Positions 1 through 9,176 of a stretch of 64,000 nucleotides of DNA are shown here, piece by piece. Origin of the DNA: Candidatus Finniella inopinata (GTDB lineage: Bacteria > Pseudomonadota > Alphaproteobacteria > Paracaedibacterales > CAIULA01). The stretch is from assembly GCF_004210305.1 (NCBI RefSeq), contig NZ_SCFB01000005.1, forward strand, positions 62,001-126,000, read 5' to 3'. The position numbers were made by a program, and so were the translations under genes. Numbering within the stretch: the stretch's first letter is position 1; each line of letters starts with the position of its first letter. The notes under the pieces are model-generated. The model saw only the letters and a list, made by a program, of their open reading frames with translations, was not told the DNA's origin and searched no databases.

Positions 1-22
1 TATCTTCCCAAGGAGAGAACAT

Positions 23-2056
23 ATGGAACGTAATCATCGGTATGGATCAACAAAACTTGCAACCCTTCTTCTTATGGGAGGCGCCTTATGGATTGCATCG
101 TCTGCTTATGCGTCAGAAGAGAAAAAATCCCAAGAGCCCCATCTGACGATTCACATTTCATCGTCAATTCCGTCGGATCAGTCTTTTATGCCATTAAGTT
201 CTCCAGCTCCTTTGGCTAATAAAGTCCGTCCCAATAAAGTGGTTCCTTTGTCACAGTATGCAGGCGTAAGCGCTGAAAGGTCAACCATAAGCAGCCCTCA
301 ACTTACCACAAGTCCAAGCGGAATTCAGATGACGATTAATATGGAGAGTCCGTTGCCGCCTCAAGGGGTGCAGGTTCGAAGGGATGCGCTGGTGCAGACT
401 ATGACACAGGACGATGTAGAGCTGTTGAAAGCTTACGGAGCAGCCTTAAGCAAGACAATCTATCGGCCTTACAATGTCAGTGATTCTGTTTTTAAAAATA
501 TGATGGATGTGACAACGGTTAAGGATTTATTTTTGACGCCGAAAGGATGGTTGAAATTGGGCTTGAGGGCGGGATTGTGTTATCTGTCTTATGATATCAG
601 TGATACAACCATTGGATTATTCAATTTTACCCTTTTCAAGCAAATCTTTGGTAAAGAAAATTATTATCCATATCAAGCCATTAACAATGGTAATGCGAGT
701 GACTTAGCACAAACGGGGTTTTTATATTTGTTTATGCTTGCAACTGCAACGCCTTCTCTTGGAGCACAGACCTATGAAGGATATCAGCGATTAAGCCATT
801 TCTTACAGGGAATGAAAAAATCTCGAAGACAACGGGTTTTGTATAATCCCAAAAACTCAACTTTGGCTACGGTAGCCTCAGTAGTTTTAGGTGCCGGCGC
901 AGGGATTGCAACTCTTCCAAAATTATACAGTTTAGTACAAAGATTTCAACAAACAGGCGTATATGGAGGGTTCCTTCTGAACACATCACTGTCGTTTTAC
1001 TATTTGTCCAATTTTTACACACTCCTTGACTCTTCAACATCTTATGTCCATTCCAAAATAGATCGTCACCTGAATGGAGATGACCCCGATACGGCCCGTT
1101 GCCGATCCATTTTGCTAGATCTGTCTCAAAATTCTATTACGAAATGGTTAGAGCTTTCCCCTGACCAACGGAAAAACAAAGCTCAAGAATTTTCTTTTGC
1201 AACGGATCAGATGTCGGAAGCAAAGCTTTATGAGATGTTATTTGTCATGTTTGATTCTGCAAAAGCGGCAGAATCTGTAGTGCTGCCTTTACAAGAGTCC
1301 AGAGAGGAACCCGTCAGAGTACAAAAACAGCCTTTGGTAAGAAGGGGTTTAAGATGGTTTTCAGAGGGTGTTGCTGCACTGGTTGGTCCCCTTGCTTTCG
1401 AAGTCATAAGCACTTCTGCAAAATCTCAATTAACATCCCTTGGATGTGACGATAGAACCAGCAGCGGTCTTGCCTACACGGCGGCCTCCATTGGCAGTGT
1501 TTTTACAACCATGCTTTCACGCAGTGTGGTGAAAAACTCTCTCCATCAGCTTTATGATTCCTGGACGGGTTATAAGAATCAAGAAGATATGGCGTCATCC
1601 TTGTACAATAACACTTCCTCTGGCTATACGAGTTACCCTAAAGCCAGGAAAGTTCTAACCACCTATAATCAGCTTAATGGAACCCTTTTGGGTCTTACGA
1701 TGGGGAAAAGCGTATATGACGCATTGCCAACTTTTCCAGCTGGAATTCGGTATCCAGCGGCTGGCGTTGCCATGATTGCCTCTGGGGCGCTTCAAACGTT
1801 GTTTTTACAGCGCTGGACGCACAAGCTGGTGAATGTCGTCGACAAAAATATCCTTCAAAAATTGGAAAGGTTGAAATCTTTGTCAGATCCGTCTGGTGTT
1901 ATGTCTGACGAGGTGGTTGAGTTTATTCGTGATGCGCGTCTCTGGATTACAAGAATGCCTGCACCTGTGGTTCAACAGCTGCACAAACTGGCTTTTAACT
2001 CAGACTTAAGGAAAGGGTTTTTGGAGCGTTTGCAGCAAAACCTTGCGGCTTCCTAA
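23..2056 (+). CDS. Large exported or membrane-associated hypothetical protein
   Basis: The ORF encodes 677 aa and I recognise no family. A purine-rich ribosome-binding site (aaggaga) sits just upstream of the ATG and supports this start. Residues about 10-30 form a hydrophobic stretch ending in SSAYAS, a plausible signal peptidase I site. After a Ser/Pro/Thr-rich linker (about 31-120) the rest is mostly helical. Several moderately hydrophobic segments follow (around 178-200, 230-245, 280-300, 310-335, 450-470, 480-500, 565-590), so it may insert in a membrane or form a large helical bundle. It converges with the next gene across a strong terminator hairpin. A real gene is likely from length, start signals and composition; the function is unknown. 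Confidence 0.75.
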   Translation: MERNHRYGSTKLATLLLMGGALWIASSAYASEEKKSQEPHLTIHISSSIPSDQSFMPLSSPAPLANKVRPNKVVPLSQYAGVSAERSTISSPQLTTSPSGIQMTINMESPLPPQGVQVRRDALVQTMTQDDVELLKAYGAALSKTIYRPYNVSDSVFKNMMDVTTVKDLFLTPKGWLKLGLRAGLCYLSYDISDTTIGLFNFTLFKQIFGKENYYPYQAINNGNASDLAQTGFLYLFMLATATPSLGAQTYEGYQRLSHFLQGMKKSRRQRVLYNPKNSTLATVASVVLGAGAGIATLPKLYSLVQRFQQTGVYGGFLLNTSLSFYYLSNFYTLLDSSTSYVHSKIDRHLNGDDPDTARCRSILLDLSQNSITKWLELSPDQRKNKAQEFSFATDQMSEAKLYEMLFVMFDSAKAAESVVLPLQESREEPVRVQKQPLVRRGLRWFSEGVAALVGPLAFEVISTSAKSQLTSLGCDDRTSSGLAYTAASIGSVFTTMLSRSVVKNSLHQLYDSWTGYKNQEDMASSLYNNTSSGYTSYPKARKVLTTYNQLNGTLLGLTMGKSVYDALPTFPAGIRYPAAGVAMIASGALQTLFLQRWTHKLVNVVDKNILQKLERLKSLSDPSGVMSDEVVEFIRDARLWITRMPAPVVQQLHKLAFNSDLRKGFLERLQQNLAAS

Positions 2057-2102
2057 TAAGTCAAAGATAGAATCTCCGTCATAGGAAGTGACCAAAAAGA
2101 GG

Positions 2103-2133
2103 ATGTGGCAATTGTATTTCCGGATTGCCACAT
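2103..2133. terminator. Bidirectional intrinsic terminator-like hairpin
   Basis: Perfect 10-bp inverted repeat atgtggcaat / attgccacat with an 11-base loop, placed between two convergent genes. The right side is followed by a pyrimidine-rich run (ttcttcgctcctctt). Position and symmetry fit a shared terminator. Confidence 0.65.
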
Positions 2134-2170
2134 TTCTTCGCTCCTCTTATCGATCTATTATCCCTGCTCC

Positions 2171-2800
2171 CTATGACACGTGGTTAGCATCACCTTCCCT
2201 TACCTTTTTGGGAAAGATGCTATTGATTCTTTTAACGCGCCCTCCCAGTTTGATTTTGAGGTGATCTGCAGTAGGGCCAAGGCGTACGATAGAAATGCAT
2301 TGATTAAAAGATAACTCAATCATCTCGTTAATGTAATAAAAGTACGAACAGTTCCTGCTTGAGGGATCTGAAATATCTATCAATGCCGATAGTAAATAAT
2401 TTACTTTTCTTGTGGGGAAAAACACATAAAACCCAATAATTTCCTTGGATGTATTTCGAATCATTCTTATTTTTGCACAACCTGCTTTTAATATTATTGA
2501 ATAAAAGATAATGTAGAAATAATAAAAAGACGCAGGGTTATGTTTTTGTTGGAAAACTTTCCATATAAAATTTTTGATTTCTCTATTTAAGCGTTTAATG
2601 CCATCACTTGACGTAAATAATTTTTTCTGATTTTCAAACTTCTTTATACTTGAAAAAATATAACGTCGGAATGAATAATCAAGTGATCTATAATACGCAT
2701 CAATATTTTCAAATTGGTCTAAATACAAGTAATAAGACGGCATCCTTATTCGAAGATACAGGTCATATAACCACACAACAAAATGCGCAAAGACATTCAT
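2171..2800 (-). CDS. Hypothetical 209-aa protein, possibly GNAT-fold acyltransferase
   Basis: Predicted 209 aa, rich in Tyr, Phe, Ile and Lys, with no signal peptide. The C-terminal third (IIGFYVFFP, then a helix, then RLGPTADHLKIKLGG) resembles the layout of GNAT or FemAB/BioF2-like acyltransferases, where a strand and an Arg/Lys-Gly-Gly segment end the acyl-CoA fold. That is a weak impression and not a family call. It lies 100 bp downstream of, and on the same strand as, the PaaK-like gene, so the two may be co-transcribed and act on the same activated acyl group. The base composition is more AT-rich than the core genes nearby. Confidence 0.5.
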   Translation of the reverse strand: MNVFAHFVVWLYDLYLRIRMPSYYLYLDQFENIDAYYRSLDYSFRRYIFSSIKKFENQKKLFTSSDGIKRLNREIKNFIWKVFQQKHNPASFYYFYIIFYSIILKAGCAKIRMIRNTSKEIIGFYVFFPTRKVNYLLSALIDISDPSSRNCSYFYYINEMIELSFNQCISIVRLGPTADHLKIKLGGRVKRINSIFPKKVREGDANHVS

Positions 2801-2902
2801 GAACGAACCACCATCAACAGGATTTAATTCGTATATTTTATTTGTTAATAGTTAATATTTTGATAAAAATAGAATTTTAAATATACTCAAAAATCTATAT
2901 AA

Positions 2903-4402
2903 TCAAACCAACCCCCTTCTCTTCGTCTTTTTAAAAAGCTCTTGGGAAAGCTCTGGCCATTTACAAAGGCCCAAACGAAGGACGCATTTTTCTGGGTCTT
3001 GGTCAAATTGCTTGTAAATCTCTTCATAATCTTTTTTGAATTCATGCTGCAGGTCACACAACCCTTCTATAATTTTCTGATACAGAAACTGAAACAATTC
3101 TGGCGAGGGTTCCTTGGTGGACTTTTTTGTTTCAACCAGCAGCCTTAGATATTGATGATCATGCTCGTCATATTCAGCACTGGCCTTGTAATGTCCCGTT
3201 AAAAATTCCGTAAGGGGTTTGGATTGAATAACATTGTCTAAGATGACCTCGGCTATTAAAGACCCTTTTAATTTCAAGTTGCTGTCTGACCGGCCGAACA
3301 GGGCTACAATGTCCGGCAAATGGTCGCCAATATCCTGAATTACGTCATACAAGGCTTTATTTTGATCATTGTCAGGTCTGTGGGCCAGGATGAATGCCCG
3401 CAATTCTTTCCAAGGATACAATTGAATGGAGTCATGCAAATTGTAACGGATAAGGGGAATTCCTTGCCATTTGGTGATACACAGGTCGCCGCCAATTTCT
3501 TCGATGTAATAGTCGATTGCATAAAAATGAAAAAAATTGGGCAGGATCCCATTGTACCCCATTTTGGTGGCAAGGGACTTGTCTTGGTAAAGAAGTTTAC
3601 GAATAGCGGCAGAGGCCTGAGATTCAGCCCCCAGAAGGTCTGTGTCGGCGCTTCCATAAATAGAGAGCATGGAGGTTGCGACCCCGGCGCCCGCTGGGCA
3701 ACAAAGCGTGTCTAAATGCTCTCTGAATGATTCATTAAAGGGTTCACCAAGGGTACTGAATCTTAATTTGTGAAAGGGAAATTTTGCGTGCAGGCCCAGG
3801 CTGTCAACGGTATCAAGAATATACGTTATAAAAGAAGGGCACAGAACTAACAAAAATTGTTCGTACAGAGGTTCATATTTTAGAATGAATTCGATAATTT
3901 CATCGATATTATTGCCGGCTGTAAAAACAGAGAAAGGATATTCGGTAATGTCGGATACGTTTTCAGCGTAATAGGCAAAACTGGTGCCACCTGCCCAGCT
4001 TCCTAAAGATGCGGCGATGATACAAGCTGTTGGCGCTGTATAGATATTATAATTCAGTTCGGCATAGCTTCTTAAAAGAAGGCCTTTCATGGCTGTTGTG
4101 TTGTATTGAGGCCAAAAAAAAGAATTTTTTAAGTTTGAGGAACGCAGATATAAGGTTTCTTTGTGGTGATCGTCAGCAAGAAGCTCAAAATAATTAGATG
4201 CTAATAAATAGTTTTGCTTATTCATTAACGGAAGCGTTTCAAAAGCCGCGGGGAGGGTTGTTAAACCCTTTCCTTCTAAAAAATGCGCGTAAGCCTTGAC
4301 GTTTTTAAAAGCGCGCTCTGCATGGAATTGGGCCAATCTTTTATCGCCCAAGCTTTTTAATAATGTGATTGGAGACTTATTGATAATCATTTTCTTTATC
4401 AC
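2903..4402 (-). CDS. PaaK-like adenylate-forming enzyme (phenylacetate-CoA ligase superfamily)
   Basis: About 499 aa. Members of this superfamily activate a carboxylic acid with ATP and usually transfer it to CoA. The middle of the protein carries recognisable landmarks: SLGSWAGGTSFAYY (position of the phosphate-binding loop), a GEPFNE segment, YGSADTDLLGAE (the aromatic-Gly-Ser/Thr adenylation motif with downstream Glu), and GIPLIRYNLHD, matching the PLIRYxxxD motif. The substrate cannot be told from sequence. The listed GTG start is weak; an ATG four codons downstream (4390) is an equally good start. It precedes the small 209-aa gene on the same strand. The N-terminal 50 residues are divergent from classical PaaK. 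Confidence 0.7.
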   Translation of the reverse strand: MIKKMIINKSPITLLKSLGDKRLAQFHAERAFKNVKAYAHFLEGKGLTTLPAAFETLPLMNKQNYLLASNYFELLADDHHKETLYLRSSNLKNSFFWPQYNTTAMKGLLLRSYAELNYNIYTAPTACIIAASLGSWAGGTSFAYYAENVSDITEYPFSVFTAGNNIDEIIEFILKYEPLYEQFLLVLCPSFITYILDTVDSLGLHAKFPFHKLRFSTLGEPFNESFREHLDTLCCPAGAGVATSMLSIYGSADTDLLGAESQASAAIRKLLYQDKSLATKMGYNGILPNFFHFYAIDYYIEEIGGDLCITKWQGIPLIRYNLHDSIQLYPWKELRAFILAHRPDNDQNKALYDVIQDIGDHLPDIVALFGRSDSNLKLKGSLIAEVILDNVIQSKPLTEFLTGHYKASAEYDEHDHQYLRLLVETKKSTKEPSPELFQFLYQKIIEGLCDLQHEFKKDYEEIYKQFDQDPEKCVLRLGLCKWPELSQELFKKTKRRGLV

Positions 4403-4490
4403 CGATCACATAACGCGCATTAAAAAACCTCTTATTTTAAGATAAATTGTTAAAATTAATATTTCATTAACGGAGCTCTGGTGGGGTGCT

Positions 4491-5591
4491 TCAAGCAGCT
4501 GCCATCGGTGTACCTGCCTCCACCAACTTACTTTTCCTTTGTCGTTCGCTGGCCGATTTCAATTGTCCGCAGGCGGCCAGAATGTCTTGCCCGCGGGGGG
4601 TTCGAACGGGCGACGGATAGCCGGCCCTTTGAATAATACTGGCAAATTCTTCAATACGCATCGCTGATGAGCATTCAAAGGTCGACCCGGGCCAGGGGTT
4701 AAAAGGGATCAGGTTAATTTTGGCGGGAATCCCCCGAATCAGGCGCAGCAATTCCTTGGCGTCCGCATTGCTGTCGTTCACATCTTTCAACATGACATAT
4801 TCAAATGTGATGCGCCGCGAGTTGCTGGCCCCTGGATAATGCCTGCAGGCATCAAGCAAATCCTCAACCGGATACTTCTTGTTCAAGGGAACCAGGTGAT
4901 CACGAACGTCATTGCGCACAGCATGCAGCGAGACAGCCAGATTCACCCCAATTTCTTCGCCACACCTTTGCATCATGGGCACCACGCCCGATGTTGACAG
5001 GGTAATGCGCCGCCGCGACAAACAGATCCCCTCGTTATCCATAATAATGAGCAGCGCCTTCTTGACGTTTTCGTAATTGTACAACGGCTCGCCCATGCCC
5101 ATCATGACGATGTTCGATACGTGCCGGTTACCCACGGGCGACGGCCATTCCCCAAACACATCACGGGCCACCATCATCTGGCCCACAATTTCGGCAGAGG
5201 TTAGGTTTCGGACCAGGGTTTGGGTTCCCGTGTGGCAAAATTTACAGGTTAACGTGCACCCAATTTGCGAGGAGACGCATAAGGTTCCCCGGTCAACCTC
5301 TGGTATATGAACCGTCTCGGCCTCTTGATTATCATTGAATCGCAGCAACCATTTTTGCGTGCCGTCATTAGAAACCTGCGAGGTGGCGATCTGGGGGCGC
5401 TCTATAACAAACACTTCCTGCAACTGTTGGCGCATGGCGGCTGATATATTTAGCATACGATCAAAGTTGGTCACGCCGTGGTGATAAACCCAGTTCCAAA
5501 CCTGCTGCACCCGAAATTTCGGTATTTGGTGCGCTTGAAAATGGGTGATCAGTTCTTCACGGCTTAGGCCAATGATGTTTTGAAGGGGCAT
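4491..5591 (-). CDS. rlmN: 23S rRNA (adenine-2503-C2)/tRNA (adenine-37-C2) methyltransferase RlmN
   Basis: 366 aa, normal family length. RlmN is a radical-SAM enzyme that methylates C2 of A2503 in 23S rRNA and A37 in some tRNAs. The radical-SAM CxxxCxxC cluster is Cys112-Cys116-Cys119 (GCTLTCKFC). The family motif MGMGEP follows, and the second catalytic cysteine is in [10 protein letters not shown] near residue 352. The helical N-terminal domain ([23 protein letters not shown]) is typical. The ATG at 5591 is followed by the expected family N-terminus. The final 15 residues are an Ala/Lys-rich tail beyond the core. It appears to be a single-gene unit. Confidence 0.95.
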   Translation of the reverse strand: MPLQNIIGLSREELITHFQAHQIPKFRVQQVWNWVYHHGVTNFDRMLNISAAMRQQLQEVFVIERPQIATSQVSNDGTQKWLLRFNDNQEAETVHIPEVDRGTLCVSSQIGCTLTCKFCHTGTQTLVRNLTSAEIVGQMMVARDVFGEWPSPVGNRHVSNIVMMGMGEPLYNYENVKKALLIIMDNEGICLSRRRITLSTSGVVPMMQRCGEEIGVNLAVSLHAVRNDVRDHLVPLNKKYPVEDLLDACRHYPGASNSRRITFEYVMLKDVNDSNADAKELLRLIRGIPAKINLIPFNPWPGSTFECSSAMRIEEFASIIQRAGYPSPVRTPRGQDILAACGQLKSASERQRKSKLVEAGTPMAAA

Positions 5592-5636
5592 GCCGGCAGC
5601 TTTATGTGTGTTAGTTTCCTTAACATATAGGTAACG

Positions 5637-5969
5637 CTAATTCACAATGCAAGTGTTGTTCTGACAGTTGTCTGCAAAGATCTCCGAAAAGCCATTATCA
5701 CCCGTTTCTGTGGCTTCTTTCATTGGTGCTTTGCATTTAACAGAAGGAATGGGGGCAGAAGTTTCGCTTAAAGAAATGGCTATTTTTACGGCTATGGGGC
5801 GAAGCAATTTATCATTTTCAGGAAGCTTGTTATCGAAAGTGACAGGGAAATTTTCATCATCGAAGATATCATCTTGGTCAGATCCATAAACGATCGAACA
5901 GAGAAAAAGGGAAAAAATCAACGATAAGACCTTGCGCTTGAAACACATAGAAAATTTTAATTTGACCAT
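5637..5969 (-). CDS. Small exported protein with C-terminal CaaX-like box (CIVN)
   Basis: 110 aa. The hydrophobic N-terminus VLSLIFSLFLCSIVYG, followed by Ser-Asp, is a clear signal peptide; an internal ATG at 5948 is probably the real start. The mature part is short, acidic at first (DQDDIFDDENFP) and has no recognised domain. The last four residues are Cys-Ile-Val-Asn, i.e. Cys, two aliphatics, then any residue. The neighbouring minus-strand genes share this ending (CTLQ, CIVQ, CNIL and a frameshifted CIVQ) and similar SIVYG-type signal peptides, although the central sequences differ. Farnesyl- or geranylgeranyl-transferase recognition is an inference from that pattern; Asn is not a favoured final residue. 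Confidence 0.7.
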   Translation of the reverse strand: MVKLKFSMCFKRKVLSLIFSLFLCSIVYGSDQDDIFDDENFPVTFDNKLPENDKLLRPIAVKIAISLSETSAPIPSVKCKAPMKEATETGDNGFSEIFADNCQNNTCIVN

Positions 5970-6067
5970 AAAAGTTACTAATAGAAAAAAAATAACCTAT
6001 TTAGTAAAAATTTTATAAAGATTTTGCAAAAGATTATCGAATATTTTTTATTTGGATTGAAGTAAAA

Positions 6068-6632
6068 CTATTGTAACGTGCAGCAAGCTTGGACTGGCAT
6101 ATCACTTGGCAAGCTCATATTTTTCAGGTCGTGTAGGGATTTACTGAAGCTTTCGTATAAACGAGAACGATTGAAAAAAATATTATCCTGTTCATAATCA
6201 TGTTTAGACCAACCCAGTTGAAATATCTCATTGCCTAACTGTCGAAAGCAGCCTTTGAAAACATCTTTATCAGCATCTTTACTGATACCAACAATATCGT
6301 ATACTGCGTCATAAGGACGGATCACTTTCATTAAAACACAAGCTAAACTGGGTTCATTTGATCCCAAATGGAGTTTGTCCAAATCTGGATCAAGAAGCCA
6401 ACGCGCAAAGAGTATGTTTAACAATTTCTCGTCTGTAATCTTTCTATCTTCTATCTGTGTTTTCAAATTCTGATATGCGTATTGTCTGGAATTGGGGGAT
6501 GCAAGAATGCTTTGTCGTGTCTCTACAACCGAGTCCTCAGCATACACATCCTCTGTGTTGTTCAATGTCAAGTGAATATGGGGCTCGCTTTGCGCGTCAA
6601 CCAGCGAAGGTGTTCTTGAAGAGAGGTCGGGG
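6068..6632 (-). pseudogene. 3' part of an IS-split exported protein gene ending in CCTLQ
   Basis: This is the C-terminal part (about 188 codons) of a gene whose start has been cut off by an IS3-family element. The apparent TTG start at 6652 and the first codons lie inside the IS end, so they are not native. The segment from YQNLKTQIEDRKITDEKLLNILFARW to the end is clearly paralogous to the intact gene at 9177-9755 (YALLKSKIEDKSINDDNLLDLLYLYW; KVIRPYDAVYDI versus KVTRPYDDGYDI; FKGCFRQLGN versus FKGRFRDLGN). It ends Cys-Cys-Thr-Leu-Gln, a CaaX-like tetrapeptide with Gln last. The lost signal-peptide part is probably the fragment at 8184-8292 on the far side of the element. Confidence 0.7.
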
Positions 6633-6728
6633 TGAATTGCCCTGCACCCCAAAAACTGGACACAAAGTTAAGAGAGTTTTTTAGCTCCTGAGTGTTGTAT
6701 AAAAGACAGCAACTGAAGGAAATAAAAA

Positions 6729-7007
6729 ATGGGAAAGATCCGCCAACAACACAGCGGCAAAACGAAATTAGAAGCAGCGATTGCGATGATCAGTGGCAAG
6801 AGCCCCGTATCAGAACTTTCACAAAAATATGGCGTTCATCAAAGCGTTCTCCAGAGGTGGAAGAATGAGCTTTTGGATGGTGGGCCTGAGATTTTCAGCC
6901 GTCGCAAAAAACCTAAAGAAAATGGCCCCACAGTTGACGATCTTCAACGCAAGATTGGCCAGCTCACCATGGACTTAGATTTTCTAAAAAAAGCGTTGGG
7001 GAAATGA
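6729..7007 (+). CDS. IS3-family transposase OrfA (helix-turn-helix protein)
   Basis: 92 aa. The N-terminal helix-turn-helix (KLEAAIAMISGKSPVSELSQKYGVHQSVLQRWKNELLDGG) is the DNA-binding domain that recognises the IS ends. A C-terminal coiled coil (DDLQRKIGQLTMDLDFLKKAL) matches the leucine-zipper region of OrfA proteins. The stop overlaps the OrfB start by four bases (atga), the usual arrangement where a frameshift makes the OrfAB transposase. A ribosome-binding site (aaggaaat) precedes the ATG. Confidence 0.9.
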   Translation: MGKIRQQHSGKTKLEAAIAMISGKSPVSELSQKYGVHQSVLQRWKNELLDGGPEIFSRRKKPKENGPTVDDLQRKIGQLTMDLDFLKKALGK

Positions 7008-7855
7008 GCGTTAGAGAGAAGCGCTCCATTATTTCCCCGGACCAAGGCCTGACAATTCAAAGACAATGCGACCTTCTAGGGCTTCACCGTTCAAGCTATT
7101 ACTATGCCGAAAAGGAAGATGAATCTTACACTGAGATTATGAACGAAATCATGGACATATGGAGGGAACACCCCTTTTTTGGCTATAGGAGAATCACCTG
7201 CTGGCTTTTGGATCGGGGAATACGCATCAACCACAAGTGCGCCCTGCGATTGATGAAACTTATGGGATTGCGGTCCATATTACCCAAACCCCGGACAAAC
7301 ACCTCCATCGCAAATCGTGAAAATGCTGTCAGACCGTATCTTTTGAAGGAGCTTGTGATTGATCACAAAAACCAAGTCTGGGCCACGGATATCACCTACA
7401 TCAAGCTCCCCGGCGGCATGGTCTATTTATTTGCCTTGATCGATTGGCACACACGATTTGTTGTGGGCTGGAAGTTGGCCAACACAATGGAAGCAAGTCA
7501 TGGGATTGAAGTTTTAGAGGAGGCCATAAAACGTCACGGATCGCCGGAGATTGTGAACTCGGATCAAGGCAGCCAATTCACAGGGGAAGCTTGGATCCTA
7601 GCGGCAGAAGCCCATGGGATCAAGGTGAGTCATGATGGCGTGGGGCGCTGCATTGATAACATTCGGATTGAACGGTTGTGGTGGTCCATTAAGTATGAAC
7701 ATATCCATCTTTACTGCCATCAAACCATGTGGGAGCTCGAAAAGGGCTTGGAGCACTATTTGATCTTTTACAATACGAAACGCCGCCATCAGGGGATCAA
7801 GAACAAACGTCCGGCTGATTTATATCTGGTGGGGGAGATCAAAGAGGCTGCCTAA
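7004..7855 (+). CDS. IS3-family transposase OrfB (DDE integrase catalytic subunit)
   Basis: 283 aa, intact. It carries the HTH_21-like region (EIMDIWREHPFFGYRRITCWL) and an rve integrase core. The DDE triad is visible as Asp in VWATDITYIKLPGG, Asp in EIVNSDQGSQFTG, and Glu in CIDNIRIERLWWSIKYEHIHL. The terminal FYNTKRRHQGIKNKRPADLY is the standard family C-terminus. Because both frames and all catalytic residues are intact, the element may still be active. Confidence 0.92.
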   Translation: MSVREKRSIISPDQGLTIQRQCDLLGLHRSSYYYAEKEDESYTEIMNEIMDIWREHPFFGYRRITCWLLDRGIRINHKCALRLMKLMGLRSILPKPRTNTSIANRENAVRPYLLKELVIDHKNQVWATDITYIKLPGGMVYLFALIDWHTRFVVGWKLANTMEASHGIEVLEEAIKRHGSPEIVNSDQGSQFTGEAWILAAEAHGIKVSHDGVGRCIDNIRIERLWWSIKYEHIHLYCHQTMWELEKGLEHYLIFYNTKRRHQGIKNKRPADLYLVGEIKEAA

Positions 7856-8183
7856 TATGGCGGGGCTCTGCCCCACACCCCCGAATATTTAAAGCATGCT
7901 TAAAGGTGAGCTTGAAGGAAGGGGGTCACCGAAGCAACCCTTCCCTTAACCATGCACGGCCATCGGCTTTCCAGCCTGTTCCGTGGGAGAAAAATAGCAT
8001 CGTCCCGTGGATTGATAAAGGGAATTTGTTGGAAAAGTGAAGGGGAAAATTAGGGGAGTCAAAAAAGAAAAAAAGTACTGGACGGAGAAAAATGCCCGTG
8101 GTAACAATCATCAAAACTCAGGGACGGAAACTCTCTTAAATAGTCCTCAATTATGTCCAGTCCAAAGGGTGCACCGCAAATGA

Positions 8184-8292
8184 ATAGTGGGGGAGTTGAT
8201 TTTTTATTCCGAATCCCTTCGTCAATGATGTCGGCTGAATGAATAGATCCAAAAAAACTGAAGGCCAGAACGAAGAGGAAAAAATTACGCAT
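8184..8292 (-). pseudogene. 5' signal-peptide fragment of the IS3-split exported protein
   Basis: The fragment encodes MRNFFLFVLAFSFFGSIHSADIIDEG and about ten further residues, then runs into the IS end; the visible ORF continues to 8059 only by reading IS sequence. The signal peptide resembles that of the intact paralog at 9177-9755 (ANFFLVFVFGLCSIGYGAD). The DNA just upstream of both starts is also alike (caatttttaat, then an AT-rich taattat stretch). I infer that this is the beginning of the gene whose 3' end lies at 6068-6632. The start at 8292 is chosen by alignment with the paralog; an ATG three codons upstream is possible. Confidence 0.5.
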
Positions 8293-8480
8293 AAAAAACA
8301 ATTTTTAATCTAATTATTCTTTAATTGTAAGTTGTTTTTTTGAGCTTTGTCTATAAAATCTTAATTTTTTGTGGAGTTTCAAGATATTCTTAGCTGGCCG
8401 GAATAACACGAAAATCCAGGCATTTCCTATTAGAAGCGCCACCCATTATGAATTGTATGTTAGTCAGGCTGTATTTAAGG

Positions 8481-9095
8481 CTATTGCACAATACAAGAAG
8501 AAGATTCTCCTTCTTTCAGTGCAAAGTTGCTCATGGCCTCTAAAGAGCGCAAGGTGGCACTATCGTATAGGTTCTCCACTGTCCGCTTTGCGCAGGCGTA
8601 AAACCTGTTCTCCTTAGCATCCGGGGAGCGCATAATCTTTAAGGAATTTGAGAAGAGCAAGAATTCTTGTTCGTGTAAGTTGCGCTTGAGGAATTTAAGC
8701 ATCTCTTGCTCTTCCTCGGTCTCTTTAGAGAGAACTGGGGCTTCGCCAACTCTACTTTCCAGAATTCCGCTAAGCTTTGGCGGGGATAAGTTATGAAAAA
8801 CGGGTGGGATGTGATCCTCATCGCTAGAGATATTTTCCTTATCGGAGTTCTCTCTACTATCCTCATCAGAGCTACTTTTCTCCTCGTCGGTGGAGTCAGG
8901 TCCAAGGTGTTCAGCTTGGCGAGGAGGGCTAAAATCTGAGTGTTCTTCATCAGAAAGGATCGACGGTGAAGGAGCCTGCTTAATGAGTGCAGAAAAGTCC
9001 CGCTCATTAAGGACAGCAGTTTCAACCCCACCATAAACATTTGAATAAACAATCAAAGCACAAACAAATAGCAGAATTTTACGCATGGGGGTCAA
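8481..9095 (-). CDS. Acidic exported protein with C-terminal CaaX-like box (CIVQ)
   Basis: 204 aa. The signal peptide is RKILLFVCALIVYSNVYGG; the ATG at 9086 (MRKILLF) is a better start than the first one. The centre (about 45-95) is a Ser/Asp/Glu-rich, probably disordered acidic stretch. It is followed by a helical region (EEEQEMLKFLKRNLHEQEFLLFSNSLKIM ... LYDSATLRSLEAMSNF). The C-terminus is Ser-Ser-Cys-Ile-Val-Gln, a textbook CaaX pattern with Gln, a residue that farnesyltransferase accepts. No family is recognised. It lies between the IS3-split gene and the CCNIL paralog, on the same strand, each gene separated by 80 to 190 bases. Confidence 0.75.
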   Translation of the reverse strand: MTPMRKILLFVCALIVYSNVYGGVETAVLNERDFSALIKQAPSPSILSDEEHSDFSPPRQAEHLGPDSTDEEKSSSDEDSRENSDKENISSDEDHIPPVFHNLSPPKLSGILESRVGEAPVLSKETEEEQEMLKFLKRNLHEQEFLLFSNSLKIMRSPDAKENRFYACAKRTVENLYDSATLRSLEAMSNFALKEGESSSCIVQ

Positions 9096-9176
9096 TATTT
9101 TTTAACACGGATACAGAAATTTATAAAAGAAAAGAAATAAAAATTCAACAAAGAATTTATTTAAAATTAAGCGCAT

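Larger units (their letters stand above)
6633..8183 (+). mobile_element. IS3-family insertion sequence with overlapping orfA/orfB
   Basis: The element contains the two classical IS3 frames. The left end begins tgaattgccctgcacccc and continues through actggacaca. A related but degenerate inverted copy ends near 8183: reading it on the minus strand gives tgcaccc, then actggaca, then ttaagagagttt, in the same order as the left end but with a 9-base length difference. I see no 3-4 bp target duplication at these boundaries, and about 330 bp of non-coding sequence follows orfB, which is long for the family. The right boundary is therefore provisional. A GC-rich hairpin (ggcggggc / gccccac) lies just after the orfB stop. 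Confidence 0.7.

Noticed and set aside
3320..3715. Plus-strand 131-aa ORF inside the PaaK-like gene
   Set aside because: Antisense shadow; the minus-strand gene has clear family motifs over this region.
8059..8301. An 80-aa exported protein as an intact gene
   Set aside because: The first 35 or so residues look like a real signal peptide, but the rest reads through a sequence that matches the inverted IS3 left end, so it is probably a chimera of gene fragment and IS.
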